From Arcobacter caeni (GTDB lineage Bacteria; Campylobacterota; Campylobacteria; Campylobacterales; Arcobacteraceae): DNA of 64,000 nt. This document shows, one piece after another, positions 1 to 9,257 of the stretch. Location of the stretch: assembly GCF_003063245.1 (NCBI RefSeq), contig NZ_MUXE01000001.1, positions 1 to 64,000 on the forward strand. The letters are read 5' to 3'. The position numbers were made by a program, and so were the translations under genes. The first letter of the stretch is position 1. Every line of letters begins with the position of its first letter. The notes beneath the pieces are model-generated. The model was not told the DNA's origin, searched no databases, and was given only the letters and a program-made list of their open reading frames with translations.

Positions 1-152
1 ATTTTATTATAATAGAGTTAGAAGTCATAGTTATTTAGGAAATTTATCACCTGTTAAATTTGAAGAAAAACAAGAAAAAGAAAAAGTGTTACAATCTGAA
101 ATGGTGGCTTAGGGATTAGCAAAAAAGTGTATGTTTTTTAGTTACCTCTCCA
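1..152 (+). mobile_element. Right end of an IS3-family insertion sequence (partial)
   Basis: The window opens inside an insertion sequence. It holds the last codons of an IS3-type transposase (2-112), a short tail, and a probable terminal repeat. Read from the outside in on the minus strand, the end runs TGGAGAGGTAACTAAAAAAC then ATACAC. This fits the usual IS3 pattern of a TG terminus followed by an A-run and an ACAC-like block. The coding sequence of the DUF1016 gene stops matching its family at the same point, near 151, which places the junction. The left end and the target duplication lie outside the window, so the boundary at 152 is inferred. Confidence 0.65.
2..112 (+). CDS. IS3-family transposase, C-terminal 36 residues (5' part outside window)
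   Basis: The visible frame reads YYNRVRSHSYLGNLSPVKFE near its end. This is the characteristic tail of IS3-family OrfB/OrfAB transposases (consensus YNxxRxHSxLGxxSPxxFE), which follows the last acidic residue of the DDE catalytic domain. The frame ends at TAG (110-112). The catalytic residues are outside the window, so activity cannot be judged. Confidence 0.8.
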   Translation, partial: FYYNRVRSHSYLGNLSPVKFEEKQEKEKVLQSEMVA

Positions 153-894
153 ATAAGCCTTTTTAGTTTACGATTATAAAAAAGTAAATCAATATAAAAA
201 TCATCATTACCAATTTGAACTCTTTTTTGTCTAGCTACAAAAGAAAAACCATTTCCAAGTTCTAAAATAAAACTTTCCATATCTCGCAAAATTGCATCTT
301 CCAAATCTTTTTCCAAATATCTATCGTTTAGCTCTAAAAAATCCAAAATATAAGGGTCTTTTAAAATCATATTAGCAGAGACAACACCCTCTTTTAGTTT
401 TTCTATTTCATAAGATATTAGTTCATCAGGTTTTTTTGAAAGAGCCGTTCGTTCATAAAGCATTGAGTCGATTCTATTTCTTAATGTTCTTACACTCCAT
501 TTATCTAAACTACTCATTTGTGCGTAAAATTCTATTTGTAAAGTATCTTCAATTGGCAATAATTCTCTAAAATGAGACCAACTTAATTTTTGCGACAGTG
601 TGGCAACATTTTGAAAAGTGAAAATTTGAGAAAATTTCATCATCCTAGAAAGTGAAGAATAACTATAACCCTTACCAAACTCTTGAGTCAAATTTATAGA
701 TAGTGTGTTTGCAAAATCTCTTTTCCATACTCAGCACGACTATTTTTCAAAATCTCTTCATTAATTTTGAAGCCTATTTGCCAATACATCAAAGTCAAAG
801 TTGAATTTACACTAACAGCAACATTTTGTTTTGTGATTTCAATGAGGTTTTTCAAATCTTCAAGTAAAGATTTGTTTTCAATAAATTTTTCCAT
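151..894 (-). pseudogene. DUF1016/YhcG family PDDEXK nuclease-like gene, frameshifted and cut by an IS
   Basis: Two adjacent minus-strand frames (894 to 694 and 691 to 116) join into one DUF1016-type protein. The first gives the N-terminal helical domain (MEKFIENKSLLEDLKNLIE, YWQIGFKI). The second continues from TQEFGKGYSYSSLSRM to the start of the nuclease domain (DDFYIDLLFYNRKLKRLI). The break lies at about 700-708, where ACACAC stands in place of ACAC. Removing one CA restores the reading ILQTLSINLTQEFG, so the gene has a two-base CA insertion. At the other end the conserved core stops after KLKRLI and the frame runs through IS DNA into an unrelated GEVTKKHTLFC tail. YhcG-like proteins often accompany restriction systems, but none is visible here. 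Confidence 0.85.
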
Positions 895-989
895 TTTGAT
901 TTCCTTTTTTGAAAATCATAACAAAAAAATTTATTTATCTTAAAAAATATTGCAATTTGTTATCTTTTAGATTTTCTTATTTAGCGTAT

Positions 990-1020
990 TTCAGTTGTTA
1001 AGTAATACTTGACAACTGAA
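990..1020. terminator. Inverted repeat, possible terminator hairpin
   Basis: TTCAGTTGTTAAG and CTTGACAACTGAA form a 13-bp stem with one G-T pair and a 5-base loop. It lies between the end of the DUF2971 gene (stop at 1052, minus strand) and the start of the DUF1016 pseudogene. Neither strand has a strong U-run after it, so it could equally be an operator. This is the only structure I see in the 157-base gap 895-1051. Confidence 0.4.
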
Positions 1021-1051
1021 TTTCCAACAAAATATTTTTAACTTTCAGAAA

Positions 1052-2017
1052 TCAATTTTTAAATATCTCTTCTATTTCTTTTTTACTTATAAAATAATTC
1101 GGAGTAGGTAAATTCTTGATTTTATTTTCGTAGCTTATAAAAAATACTGGATTATCTTTAGTACCTTTTGTAGAACTTTTAGAAACATCAATAACTTTTT
1201 CACATAAAGGCTCTTGCTCAACTATAACTATTGCTTTTTTTATCAAATCTTCATAAGGTTTTTCATCTTCCAAAAGATATGGAACAAATTTATTTACCTT
1301 ATTTTTATAAATAGATTCATCTTTAAAAATATCCTCTATTTCAATTTTTTCTAATGCATATAAATCCTTTTCATGATCCATTTGGTAGTATTTTATACCT
1401 CTACCTTTTAGTTTTTCCATTATTGATTCAATAGTATTTTTATCTGTTCTATATCCAAAATATATAGATTTTACAGCTCTAGTAAAATAAGTAAAGATAC
1501 CTTGAAATGGTGTTAAAATTCTAATTTCATCTTCATGCTTCCAAGATAAACTTTTTGTTACTAAGCTTTTTTTCGAAATGCTAATATCGAATATACTTCC
1601 TAAATTTATAATTGGAACATTTTTTGAATATTTAACATCAAAAAAGTTATCTTCATTACATGGATATTGTTTCAATATATCGAAATCATATTCAATACAA
1701 AAACCTTTATGAGAATCTGCATAATAAGCCCACAATAATTCATTTTTGTAATCTTTACTTAAAGAATAAACTCCAGAATTTTTATATATTTGCATTAAAT
1801 TATTTAAATCTTTTTTTATAGAAATATCAAAAGTAGAAGCACTATTTTTTACAAGCAAATCAAAAAGTTCTATTTCTTGATTATCAACTATAATTTTCCC
1901 TTCGTGAACATCATTCAAGTTTTCCATACTTGATGCATAAAATTGACTATTCATCAAAGCTTCAATATCTCGAGTTGTGCCACTTCTATATTTATATATA
2001 TCTATCAAATGACTCAT
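1052..2017 (-). CDS. DUF2971 domain-containing protein
   Basis: This is a soluble protein of 321 residues with no signal peptide or membrane segment. It has the DUF2971 pattern: an N-terminal IYKYRSGTTRDIEALMNSQFYAS stretch, a central LLWAYYADSHKGFCIEYDF block, and WKHEDEIRILTPF followed by VKSIYFGYR. The family has no settled biochemical role. Its ATG overlaps the stop of the nikO-like gene by four bases (ATGA at 2014-2017), so it is very probably translated from the same mRNA as the nickel importer. That link is unusual and its meaning is unknown. Confidence 0.8.
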   Translation of the reverse strand: MSHLIDIYKYRSGTTRDIEALMNSQFYASSMENLNDVHEGKIIVDNQEIELFDLLVKNSASTFDISIKKDLNNLMQIYKNSGVYSLSKDYKNELLWAYYADSHKGFCIEYDFDILKQYPCNEDNFFDVKYSKNVPIINLGSIFDISISKKSLVTKSLSWKHEDEIRILTPFQGIFTYFTRAVKSIYFGYRTDKNTIESIMEKLKGRGIKYYQMDHEKDLYALEKIEIEDIFKDESIYKNKVNKFVPYLLEDEKPYEDLIKKAIVIVEQEPLCEKVIDVSKSSTKGTKDNPVFFISYENKIKNLPTPNYFISKKEIEEIFKN

Positions 2018-2661
2018 TTTCCCAAACCCCCACCATCCAGCCTATAAACAGTCGAAGTCAAGCTTTCTATGAAACTTCTATGGTGGGATACTATAATCAT
2101 TGATTTTTTGATTGCATTTAAAATCTCTACTATTCGTTTTTCGCTTTGTTCATCTAGGGCATTTGTGGGTTCATCTAAAAGTAGGATTTTTGGTTTTAGG
2201 ATTAGAAGTCCTGCAAGGGCTACTATTTTTTGTTCACCTCCACTTAAATCGAAAATTACTCTATCTTTTAAGTGGGTTATTTTTAGTTCTTTTAAAATCA
2301 TTTCACCTTGGATTAAGGCTTCGTTTTTTGAAACTCCTTTTGCCCTTAGAGAAAAAATCACATCTTCTATAACTGTTGGGCATAAAAAGTGATTTGTTAC
2401 ATCTTGGGGTAAATATCCTATGTCGCTTCTGTATTTTGAGAAATCTTTTAAATCATTTATTTTGTTGTGAAAAACTTCCACATAACCTGAACTTGGGCTT
2501 ATTAGTCCTGCGATTATTTTTAGAAGTGTACTTTTTCCGCTTCCATTTGAGCCTATTATTGCTATTTTTTCTTCATGTCCTAGATTCAAAGATATATCAT
2601 TAAAAATCTCTTTATCATCGTTTTTGTATGAAACGGCTCTTAAATTTATGGAACAACTCAT
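2014..2661 (-). CDS. nikO: ECF nickel/cobalt transporter ATP-binding subunit NikO/CbiO
   Basis: This 215-residue ABC ATPase powers uptake of Ni2+ or Co2+ from the inner face of the cytoplasmic membrane. Walker A is GSNGSGKST, the signature motif is LSGGEQK, and Walker B is ILLLDEPTN with the H-loop in IIVSHH. A Q-loop lies in GYLPQDV. It overlaps nikQ by four bases upstream and the DUF2971 gene by four bases downstream. Membership of an ECF metal system rests on its neighbours NikM, NikQ, NikK and NikL. The hydrogenases in this window favour nickel as substrate, which is inference. Confidence 0.88.
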   Translation of the reverse strand: MSCSINLRAVSYKNDDKEIFNDISLNLGHEEKIAIIGSNGSGKSTLLKIIAGLISPSSGYVEVFHNKINDLKDFSKYRSDIGYLPQDVTNHFLCPTVIEDVIFSLRAKGVSKNEALIQGEMILKELKITHLKDRVIFDLSGGEQKIVALAGLLILKPKILLLDEPTNALDEQSEKRIVEILNAIKKSMIIVSHHRSFIESLTSTVYRLDGGGLGK

Positions 2662-3299
2662 ATGTATAAAACCTTTATTAAAAAAATACTTAGAATAAAA
2701 AATAAAACCAAAATATCTTTTTGGCTAATTTTATTGTTTTCAAGCAAAAACATTTGTGAATTAAAACCTCGTGCGATCATACTAAGTCTCATATCTTGGG
2801 ATTTTTTGATTGCTTTTATGAACATCATAGCAAAAATATTCCCAAAGGTTTGATAAACAAACATAGAAGTTTGAACTTTAAAACCTCTAGCTTTTAGGCT
2901 ATTTTTGATATTTTTAAACTCTTTTAATAAATACTCTATTAAACAAATCGTGAAATAAAATATTGAGATAAATTTGGGACTTACTTTTAGAGTATTAAAT
3001 CCTCTTACTATATCAAAACCTTTGGATTTATAAAATATTGTGATATTAAAAAGCAAAATTAAATTTGTTCGTAAAAACAACTCTATTGCCATTTGAGAGT
3101 TTTGAAAAAGTACAAAAATCACTAAAACTATAATAAAAAAGTTTAACAAAAATAGCTTTTTTAATATCTTTATTACATCTTTTCTCTCATAAATCAAAAC
3201 CAATAAAACTGGCAAAATATAAAAATATTCCAAAGAAGTAAAAGCTACAAAAAAAGAGAAAAGTAAAGAAACGATGAGTTTTATAGCTTCATTATTCAT
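2658..3299 (-). CDS. nikQ: ECF nickel/cobalt transporter transmembrane subunit NikQ/CbiQ (EcfT-like)
   Basis: This is a membrane protein of 213 residues with hydrophobic segments through the first ~110 residues and at the C-terminus. It carries the two Ala-Arg-Gly motifs that define ECF T-components, in LKARGFK and MIARGFN. These contact the ATPase dimer. The gene sits between nikL (3 bases away) and nikO (4-base overlap). It is short for the family but all expected landmarks are present. Confidence 0.85.
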   Translation of the reverse strand: MNNEAIKLIVSLLFSFFVAFTSLEYFYILPVLLVLIYERKDVIKILKKLFLLNFFIIVLVIFVLFQNSQMAIELFLRTNLILLFNITIFYKSKGFDIVRGFNTLKVSPKFISIFYFTICLIEYLLKEFKNIKNSLKARGFKVQTSMFVYQTFGNIFAMMFIKAIKKSQDMRLSMIARGFNSQMFLLENNKISQKDILVLFFILSIFLIKVLYI

Positions 3300-3302
3300 T
3301 GA

Positions 3303-3722
3303 TTATTTTGTTTTTCTTTTTACTTTTTTTAGAATATAAAAAATCACTGCTATTAAAAATAATGAAATCAATATCTTTATATGTTCATCGTTCTTTTGTT
3401 TTTCTATATGAGTTTCTAATAATTCATTTTTTATATTTTCAACTACAACATCCTGTTTTACGATATGTCCACCTGATGCGTTTATTGTGATTTCTATTTC
3501 TTTATATTTTGAAGGAAAAATATATTTTCCTTTTTCATCTAAAATATCTTCTAAAATAATATTTCCACCATTTTTTATAATCAATTGACAATTTATACAA
3601 GGATCACCACTTGCGAAATATGAATAAATATTTACACCATTTTCTTCATTTGTCACAAAAAGATTTATTTTATGAGCAAATAAAGAACTAGTTATTAGTA
3701 AAAATAAAATTACTTTTTTCAA
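3303..3722 (-). CDS. nikL: NikL-like accessory component of the nickel ECF transporter
   Basis: A protein of 139 residues with an N-terminal signal peptide (MKKVILFLLITSSLFA), a small periplasmic beta-rich domain containing a CINC pair (DPCINCQLII), and a C-terminal membrane helix followed by a basic tail (KKVKRKTK). This layout matches NikL/CbiL-type accessory subunits of nickel ECF importers. The start is TTG at 3722, overlapping the nikM stop as TTGA and preceded by AAAGGA. Sequence similarity in this family is weak, so the name rests on topology and operon position. Confidence 0.65.
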   Translation of the reverse strand: MKKVILFLLITSSLFAHKINLFVTNEENGVNIYSYFASGDPCINCQLIIKNGGNIILEDILDEKGKYIFPSKYKEIEITINASGGHIVKQDVVVENIKNELLETHIEKQKNDEHIKILISLFLIAVIFYILKKVKRKTK

Positions 3723-4318
3723 ATCAATCCTTTTAAGATTTTTGGGTATGTTTTTTTGATAAACATAAGTAAAAACATAGAAATAAATCCTTCGATTGTC
3801 ATAGTTATTATATTAACTGTAAATATACTATAAGCAGCCCATTCATATTGGGGTTTTGAAAAATATAAAATAAGAACTAAAAATAAAGTAGCAAAAAATG
3901 CTCCTAAAAATCCTATTAAAAAAAATCTTATTTTTTCATTTATTTTTAAAAATATTTCAGTTTTATTTATATGATAAATTATAAGTGCAGGTGTCGCCAT
4001 AACAAAAAGATTAACCCCAATTGAAGCCACTCCACCATAACCCAAAAGTAATGCTTGTAAAATCAAAGCGATTAAAATAGAAATAAAACTACTAATTCCT
4101 AAAAATATCCCAATTACACCCAAAAGAATAAGATGTATTTGTGTGACTCCAAAAGGAATATGAATAAATGAAGCAATAAAAAACATAGCACTAGCAACGG
4201 CTGCTAGTGGTATTTCATCCTCTTTTATTGTTTTAATAGCTTTATAAAAAGCAAATAAACTAACACTTGAAACCACAACTGTTGCTTCAAGGGATAAAAC
4301 ACCATCTGCTATATGCAT
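3719..4318 (-). CDS. nikM: ECF nickel/cobalt transporter substrate-binding membrane subunit NikM/CbiM
   Basis: The protein starts MHIADGVLS, the N-terminal motif of CbiM/NikM in which the N-terminal amine and His2 help to bind the metal. About six hydrophobic segments follow over 199 residues, with a conserved-looking HIPFGVTQIHLILLG block. It is the S-component that captures Ni2+ or Co2+. The gene lies two bases after nikK and overlaps nikL. Confidence 0.9.
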   Translation of the reverse strand: MHIADGVLSLEATVVVSSVSLFAFYKAIKTIKEDEIPLAAVASAMFFIASFIHIPFGVTQIHLILLGVIGIFLGISSFISILIALILQALLLGYGGVASIGVNLFVMATPALIIYHINKTEIFLKINEKIRFFLIGFLGAFFATLFLVLILYFSKPQYEWAAYSIFTVNIITMTIEGFISMFLLMFIKKTYPKILKGLI

Positions 4319-4319
4319 T

Positions 4320-5042
4320 TTAGTAAGCCTTTACCCAAATTAAAGCACCGTTTTCAACAGGATAATTTTTCCCATCTGTGTATTTTAATTCACCCTCTTC
4401 TATCAAAGCTGCAAATCCCCACCAACCTTTGTGATTCATTACAAAAGAAAAAACTCCATTAGCATCTGTTTTTACGACTTGTGTTACATGGGCATCATTT
4501 GGTGCTTTTAAACCAAAGTCATTATAAGCTTCAACTTCTACTTCTACATTAGCTGCTGGTTTTCCATCATGCAAAACTTTTCCTTGAAATAAATTTCCAG
4601 AATACAAACCAAAAGGTTTAGTAAGAGGAATAATTTCATATTTTAAACCAATTGGTTCATCCCAAGCATCTTCTAATCCAAAAGCACTAACTATTAGTTT
4701 TGGAACATGGGAAATGAATTTTTCTTCTGCTGGTTCAAAATACGGCTGTGGTTGTACAAAAAACTTATAAACTCCAGGAGTTTTTATATCATAAGAACTA
4801 TTCCATGATTTATGCCCAAGTTTTGTGGTTTCACTTAGGTTTAATTTATTATTTTTTGAATTTACAAAAACCTCAGGTTTTTCCAAAGTCATACCTGTTT
4901 GTTCAAAAGGATGTATAAAAGATATATCCAAATCTACTTTTGATTCCTTTTGATTATTTACATTATCTGTGTTTGACATAAATGTAAGAAAGTGCGCATT
5001 TGCGTAGAGTGTAGCAAAAATTAAAAATATAATTTTTTTCAT
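4320..5042 (-). CDS. nikK: NikK-like DUF4198 periplasmic component of the nickel transporter
   Basis: This is an exported protein of 240 residues with the signal peptide [16 protein letters not shown]. The mature part is a DUF4198-type fold with repeated beta segments ([31 protein letters not shown], then [19 protein letters not shown]) and ends in a WVKAY tail. DUF4198 proteins (NikK) accompany NikM and NikL and are thought to deliver metal. It is the first gene of the operon. A TATAAT box lies at 5069-5074 and a GGAG ribosome site at about 5050, both on the minus strand. Confidence 0.8.
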   Translation of the reverse strand: MKKIIFLIFATLYANAHFLTFMSNTDNVNNQKESKVDLDISFIHPFEQTGMTLEKPEVFVNSKNNKLNLSETTKLGHKSWNSSYDIKTPGVYKFFVQPQPYFEPAEEKFISHVPKLIVSAFGLEDAWDEPIGLKYEIIPLTKPFGLYSGNLFQGKVLHDGKPAANVEVEVEAYNDFGLKAPNDAHVTQVVKTDANGVFSFVMNHKGWWGFAALIEEGELKYTDGKNYPVENGALIWVKAY

Positions 5043-5254
5043 TTTTTTCTCCTAAAAATTTTTATTAATTATATTCACTATGCTTTTATGAAAGTATAAA
5101 TTTATATATTTCTTATATATTTTTAGAACTAAAAACACTAATTTTTTTGCTTAAATTACAATTAATCTTGTCAAGTATAAAATTATTTAATTTAAGCTAA
5201 AGTTTTGCTTAATATTTGTAACATTCATTATCATTTCTTAAAAAAGGATTAAAC
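5043..5254. promoter_or_regulatory. Divergent control region, nikK operon and chemoreceptor
   Basis: This 212-base gap separates two divergent units. On the minus strand TATAAT at 5074-5069 would serve nikK. On the plus strand the chemoreceptor has the ribosome site AAAAAAGGA just before its TTG start. ATTATCATT at 5227-5235, preceded by ATTC, resembles half of a Fur-type box (GATAATGATAATC), but only about 12 of 19 positions fit. I could not find a convincing NikR operator. There is no small gene here. Confidence 0.4.
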
Positions 5255-7240
5255 TTGCTGAAAAACACCTCTACAAAACGAAAACTTCTACTCTTACCAA
5301 TAGCCTTTATCTTTATTGTAATAATATCAGCCTTGATATTTAGCTATTTTGATAATATTGAAAAACGACAAACAAACGCAGCAGGACAGACTGATTTATT
5401 CATTCAACAAGTTTTAAAAGGAAGAATATCTGTTTATCAATTTTTAAGAAGCCCCGATGAATCAAAAGCAAAAATAGTTAAAGATGATTTTGAACTTTTA
5501 AATAATTATGTTTTAAAGTTAAAACCAATATTAGTTGTAAAAGAAAATATTGATTTATGTGATGTAATTGTAAATGAATCAAAAAATTATATAAAAAGCT
5601 TTGATGAAATGTCACAAAAAAGAATACCTGATTATAAAAATGGAATAGAAAAAGAGACTCCTGAAATATTAGCCGTAATAACAAGAATGGTTGATATTGG
5701 ATTGAAACTTGAAAACCAACTAGCTCTTATAAATAAGAATACTATTGAGAGAAAAGAAAAAGCAATAAATACAATGAATATAGCATTAATCGCAATTGCA
5801 CTTATTGCAATCATATTTTTTGTTACTTTTTCGCTTGTTTTATCAAATCAATTAATAACAACTTTAAATAATTTCCAAAAAGGACTATTGAGTTTCTTTG
5901 GTTATCTAAATAAAGAATCAACAACAGTTGAAATGTTAGACGATGCAAATCATGATGAATTTGGAAATATGGCAAAAATTGTAAATGAAAATATTTCTAA
6001 AACAAAAAGAACTATAGATTCTGATAATGTGTTTTTAGAAGAGATAAATCAAATTGCTATAACAATCAAAGAAGGATTCTTAAATAAAAGATTAGAGAAT
6101 AAAACAGAGACACAAAGTTTAGAAGAGCTAAGACATCATATAAATGATATGCTTTTAAGTCTTCAATTAAGAGTTTGTACAAATATAAATGATATAAGCC
6201 TTGCTTTAGAAAAATATGCAAAACTTGATTTTACACACAGAATCAAAGGTTGTAATAGTGGCGTTACTGTCGGATTAAATAACCTTGCAGACATTATAAA
6301 TGATATGCTTGTTGAAAATAAATCAAATGGATTAACTTTGGGAGAAAGTAGTCATATCCTTCTTAAAAATGTTGATACTTTAAATAGAAATTCAAATGAA
6401 GCAGCTGCTGCTTTAGAAGAAACTGCTGCAGCTGTTGAAGAGATTTCAAGTAATATTTCAAACAATACAAATAATATTGTTAAAATGTCACAATTAGCTT
6501 CAAGTGTAACTGATTCAGCTTCAAAAGGTGAAAAATTAGCAAACCAAACAACAGATGCAATGAATGAAATAGATAAAGAAGTAAATGCGATAAATGAAGC
6601 AATTACAGTAATTGACCAAATAGCATTCCAAACAAATATTCTTTCATTAAATGCAGCCGTAGAAGCAGCAACTGCTGGAGAAGCTGGAAAAGGATTTGCA
6701 GTTGTAGCAGCAGAAGTGCGAAACCTAGCTTCAAGAAGTGCAGATGCTGCAAAAGAGATAAAAATTCTTGTTGAAACTGCAACTAAAAAAGCTGACCAAG
6801 GTAAAAAAATATCAGAAGATATGATTAGTGGTTATAAAATGCTAAATGATAATATTTCACAAACAATTGAACTAATAAAAAATGTTGAAGGTTCAAGTAA
6901 AGAGCAATTAGCTGGAATTGAACAAATAAATGATGCTATTAGCGCCCTTGACCAACAAACTCAACAAAATGCAATAATTGCTACACAAACTTATGAAGTA
7001 GCTATTCAAACAGATACAATAGCTAAATTAGTTGTTTCAAATGCAAATGCAAAAGAGTTTATTGGTAAAAATGAAGTTACTGCAAAAGTTTTAGAAAATA
7101 AACCAACTTCAACTCAAACACCTACAAAAAATATACCTACAAAAACTACAACTCCAAATAAAATCACTTCAAATATAAAACGCGATACAAAAGTAGTTTC
7201 ATCAAATACTAAAGATGACGATGAATGGGCAAGTTTCTAA
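5255..7240 (+). CDS. Methyl-accepting chemotaxis protein
   Basis: A chemoreceptor of 661 residues. The first membrane helix is at about 12-30 ([21 protein letters not shown]) and the second at about 176-198. Between them is a helical periplasmic sensor domain. A long HAMP-like linker follows, then the cytoplasmic signalling coiled coil. Its hairpin tip is plain: [37 protein letters not shown] flexible Thr/Pro/Lys-rich tail ends in DEWASF, which resembles the aromatic C-terminal peptide that tethers CheR/CheB in some receptors. The start is TTG with AAAAGGA eight bases upstream. The gene appears to be a single-gene unit. The ligand cannot be read from the sequence. Confidence 0.93.
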   Translation: MLKNTSTKRKLLLLPIAFIFIVIISALIFSYFDNIEKRQTNAAGQTDLFIQQVLKGRISVYQFLRSPDESKAKIVKDDFELLNNYVLKLKPILVVKENIDLCDVIVNESKNYIKSFDEMSQKRIPDYKNGIEKETPEILAVITRMVDIGLKLENQLALINKNTIERKEKAINTMNIALIAIALIAIIFFVTFSLVLSNQLITTLNNFQKGLLSFFGYLNKESTTVEMLDDANHDEFGNMAKIVNENISKTKRTIDSDNVFLEEINQIAITIKEGFLNKRLENKTETQSLEELRHHINDMLLSLQLRVCTNINDISLALEKYAKLDFTHRIKGCNSGVTVGLNNLADIINDMLVENKSNGLTLGESSHILLKNVDTLNRNSNEAAAALEETAAAVEEISSNISNNTNNIVKMSQLASSVTDSASKGEKLANQTTDAMNEIDKEVNAINEAITVIDQIAFQTNILSLNAAVEAATAGEAGKGFAVVAAEVRNLASRSADAAKEIKILVETATKKADQGKKISEDMISGYKMLNDNISQTIELIKNVEGSSKEQLAGIEQINDAISALDQQTQQNAIIATQTYEVAIQTDTIAKLVVSNANAKEFIGKNEVTAKVLENKPTSTQTPTKNIPTKTTTPNKITSNIKRDTKVVSSNTKDDDEWASF

Positions 7241-7283
7241 AACTTGCCTAGTTAATTGTCTTATATTGTATTACTTTATATTA

Positions 7284-9173
7284 TTAAAATTTCTCCACTA
7301 ACTCATAAAATTTAATAGTATTTCGCCCTGATTCTTTAGCCTCATACATGGCTGAATCAGCGCATCTAAAAATATTTAAAGAACTTATTTGTTCTCCTTT
7401 AAACATACAAACACCAATACTAGCCGTACAATAATGTTTTATATCTATATTTTCTTTTTTTTCATTTATAATATTAAATTCATATGCTTGAGATAGATAT
7501 ATTCTTATCTTTTCAACTACTTTAAAAATATTTTCTTTTGATATATCTTTATTTTCATCAAATTCATCAAAAACTATTACAAATTCATCTCCACCCAATC
7601 TTGCAACTACATCGAGTTTTCTAATACTATTTTTTAATCTATTGGCAACTTCAATCAATAATAAATCACCAACATTATGTCCATAAGTGTCATTTAGAGG
7701 TTTAAAATTATCCAAATCAATAAAAACCAAAGCACAATACTTTTGACTTCGTTCACTTTTTGACATTATAAAACTCATTTTATCATTAAGAGAACGACGA
7801 TTTGGTAATTTTGTAAGGCTATCACGATATGCTAATTGTTCTATTTTTTCCTGTAATTCTTTACGTTTTGTAATTTCCCTTGTAACACCATGATAACCAA
7901 TAATATTTCCTTCTATATCCATTTCTTGTTTGGATAATATTTCACCCCAAATTATACTTCCATCTTTACATTTATGTTGAAGTTCTATTGTAAAAGGAGA
8001 TAATCTAATACCTTTTTCTAATGATTCTAATCTTTCTTTTATTTCTTTCTTAATAATAAAAATACTTTCATCAGTAAATAATTCGAATACACTTTTTCCT
8101 ATAACTTCACTTGCTTTATAACCTCGAAAACGTTCATCTGATGGGCTTATATAAGTAATTATAAAATTGGTATTTATTTTCCAAATTACATCATTTATAT
8201 CTTCTGTTAATTGTCGATAAAGAGTTTCACTCTCTTTTAGTTTATTTTCGACAATTTTACGTTGAGTTATTTCGCTTCTTAATCTATAAATCCAATAAAT
8301 TACAACTAACAAAATAAATAATGTTCCAAGAGCATAAAAAATTATAGTTTTTACATCTATTCCACGGTCTACATTTAACCAATAATTAAACATTTTTTGT
8401 ATTTCATCTTCTGGTAAAGATTTTACAGCTTTATTTAAAATAGAGAGAAGTTCAACATTATTTTTTGTAACTGCAAAACCTTGATTACTAAAATATTCTG
8501 TTTGACCTGAAAAACGCAAATTTGAGAAATTATATTTTTTAATTATATTATCAGCAAGACCCACATCTCCAACATAAGCATCAACTTTTCCTATATTTGT
8601 TAACTCTAAAGCTTCTTTTGTACTATTCACAACTTCAAGTTTAATATTTGGATAATTATTTTCTAAAAGTTCTTCCATAAAATAACTTTTTTCTACAGAA
8701 ACTTTTTTATTATTTAAATATTTTAAGCCAGCAATAAAACTATTTTTCCCATTATCTATAATAATAACCGGACTACTTCTATAATATTGTGTAAAATTAA
8801 GATATTTATTTCGCTCAGGAGTATTTGTAATACTTGTAATCATATCAATCTTTCCATCTTTTGCAAGATTTATGATTTCATCCCAAGATTTATTAGTAAC
8901 TATTTGAAACTTTATACCAATAACTTTTTCAATTAGTCTCAGATACTCAATAACAACACCTTTATATTCATTATTTTCGAGCCATTCATAAGGAGCATAA
9001 TCTTTGTCAACTCCGACTTTTATAATAGGATGTGAGCTTAACCAATCTTTTTCATTTTGAGTTAAAACAAAAGGAATAAAATCTGTTTTTTCTTGTGCAA
9101 AAATATTTACATAAGAAAAAAGGAAAACTAAAATAATTGCCAAGTGGTAATTTTTAATTTTAAAATACTGCAA
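7284..9173 (-). CDS. Periplasmic substrate-binding/PAS/GGDEF diguanylate cyclase
   Basis: A membrane sensor that makes cyclic di-GMP. A signal peptide (about 1-25) is followed by an SBP_bac_3-type periplasmic domain (KVGVDKDYAPYEW, then IDMITSITNTPER). Next come a transmembrane helix (IIFYALGTLFILLVVIYWIY), a PAS domain (YRQLTEDINDVIWKI, GYHGVTREITKRK) and a GGDEF domain with RLGGDEFVIVF. The product is predicted to be an active cyclase. I place the start at TTG 9173 because GGAG lies eight bases before it and it gives a clean signal peptide. The frame is open to 9242 but has no ribosome site there. Confidence 0.88.
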   Translation of the reverse strand: MQYFKIKNYHLAIILVFLFSYVNIFAQEKTDFIPFVLTQNEKDWLSSHPIIKVGVDKDYAPYEWLENNEYKGVVIEYLRLIEKVIGIKFQIVTNKSWDEIINLAKDGKIDMITSITNTPERNKYLNFTQYYRSSPVIIIDNGKNSFIAGLKYLNNKKVSVEKSYFMEELLENNYPNIKLEVVNSTKEALELTNIGKVDAYVGDVGLADNIIKKYNFSNLRFSGQTEYFSNQGFAVTKNNVELLSILNKAVKSLPEDEIQKMFNYWLNVDRGIDVKTIIFYALGTLFILLVVIYWIYRLRSEITQRKIVENKLKESETLYRQLTEDINDVIWKINTNFIITYISPSDERFRGYKASEVIGKSVFELFTDESIFIIKKEIKERLESLEKGIRLSPFTIELQHKCKDGSIIWGEILSKQEMDIEGNIIGYHGVTREITKRKELQEKIEQLAYRDSLTKLPNRRSLNDKMSFIMSKSERSQKYCALVFIDLDNFKPLNDTYGHNVGDLLLIEVANRLKNSIRKLDVVARLGGDEFVIVFDEFDENKDISKENIFKVVEKIRIYLSQAYEFNIINEKKENIDIKHYCTASIGVCMFKGEQISSLNIFRCADSAMYEAKESGRNTIKFYELVEKF

Positions 9174-9257
9174 ATAGACATCTCCAAATATTATATTATT
9201 TTGGATTATAGCTTTATATATAAAAAATACAATAGCAGACAATAACGGTATTTTTAT

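Noticed and set aside
116-894. Two separate small genes on the minus strand
   Set aside because: They join into one DUF1016 protein when a single CA is removed, so they are pieces of one broken gene.
5043-5110. NikR operator upstream of nikK
   Set aside because: An imperfect dyad TATACTTTCA/TGAATATA is present around the -10 box, but its arms are uneven and fit no NikR consensus that I know.
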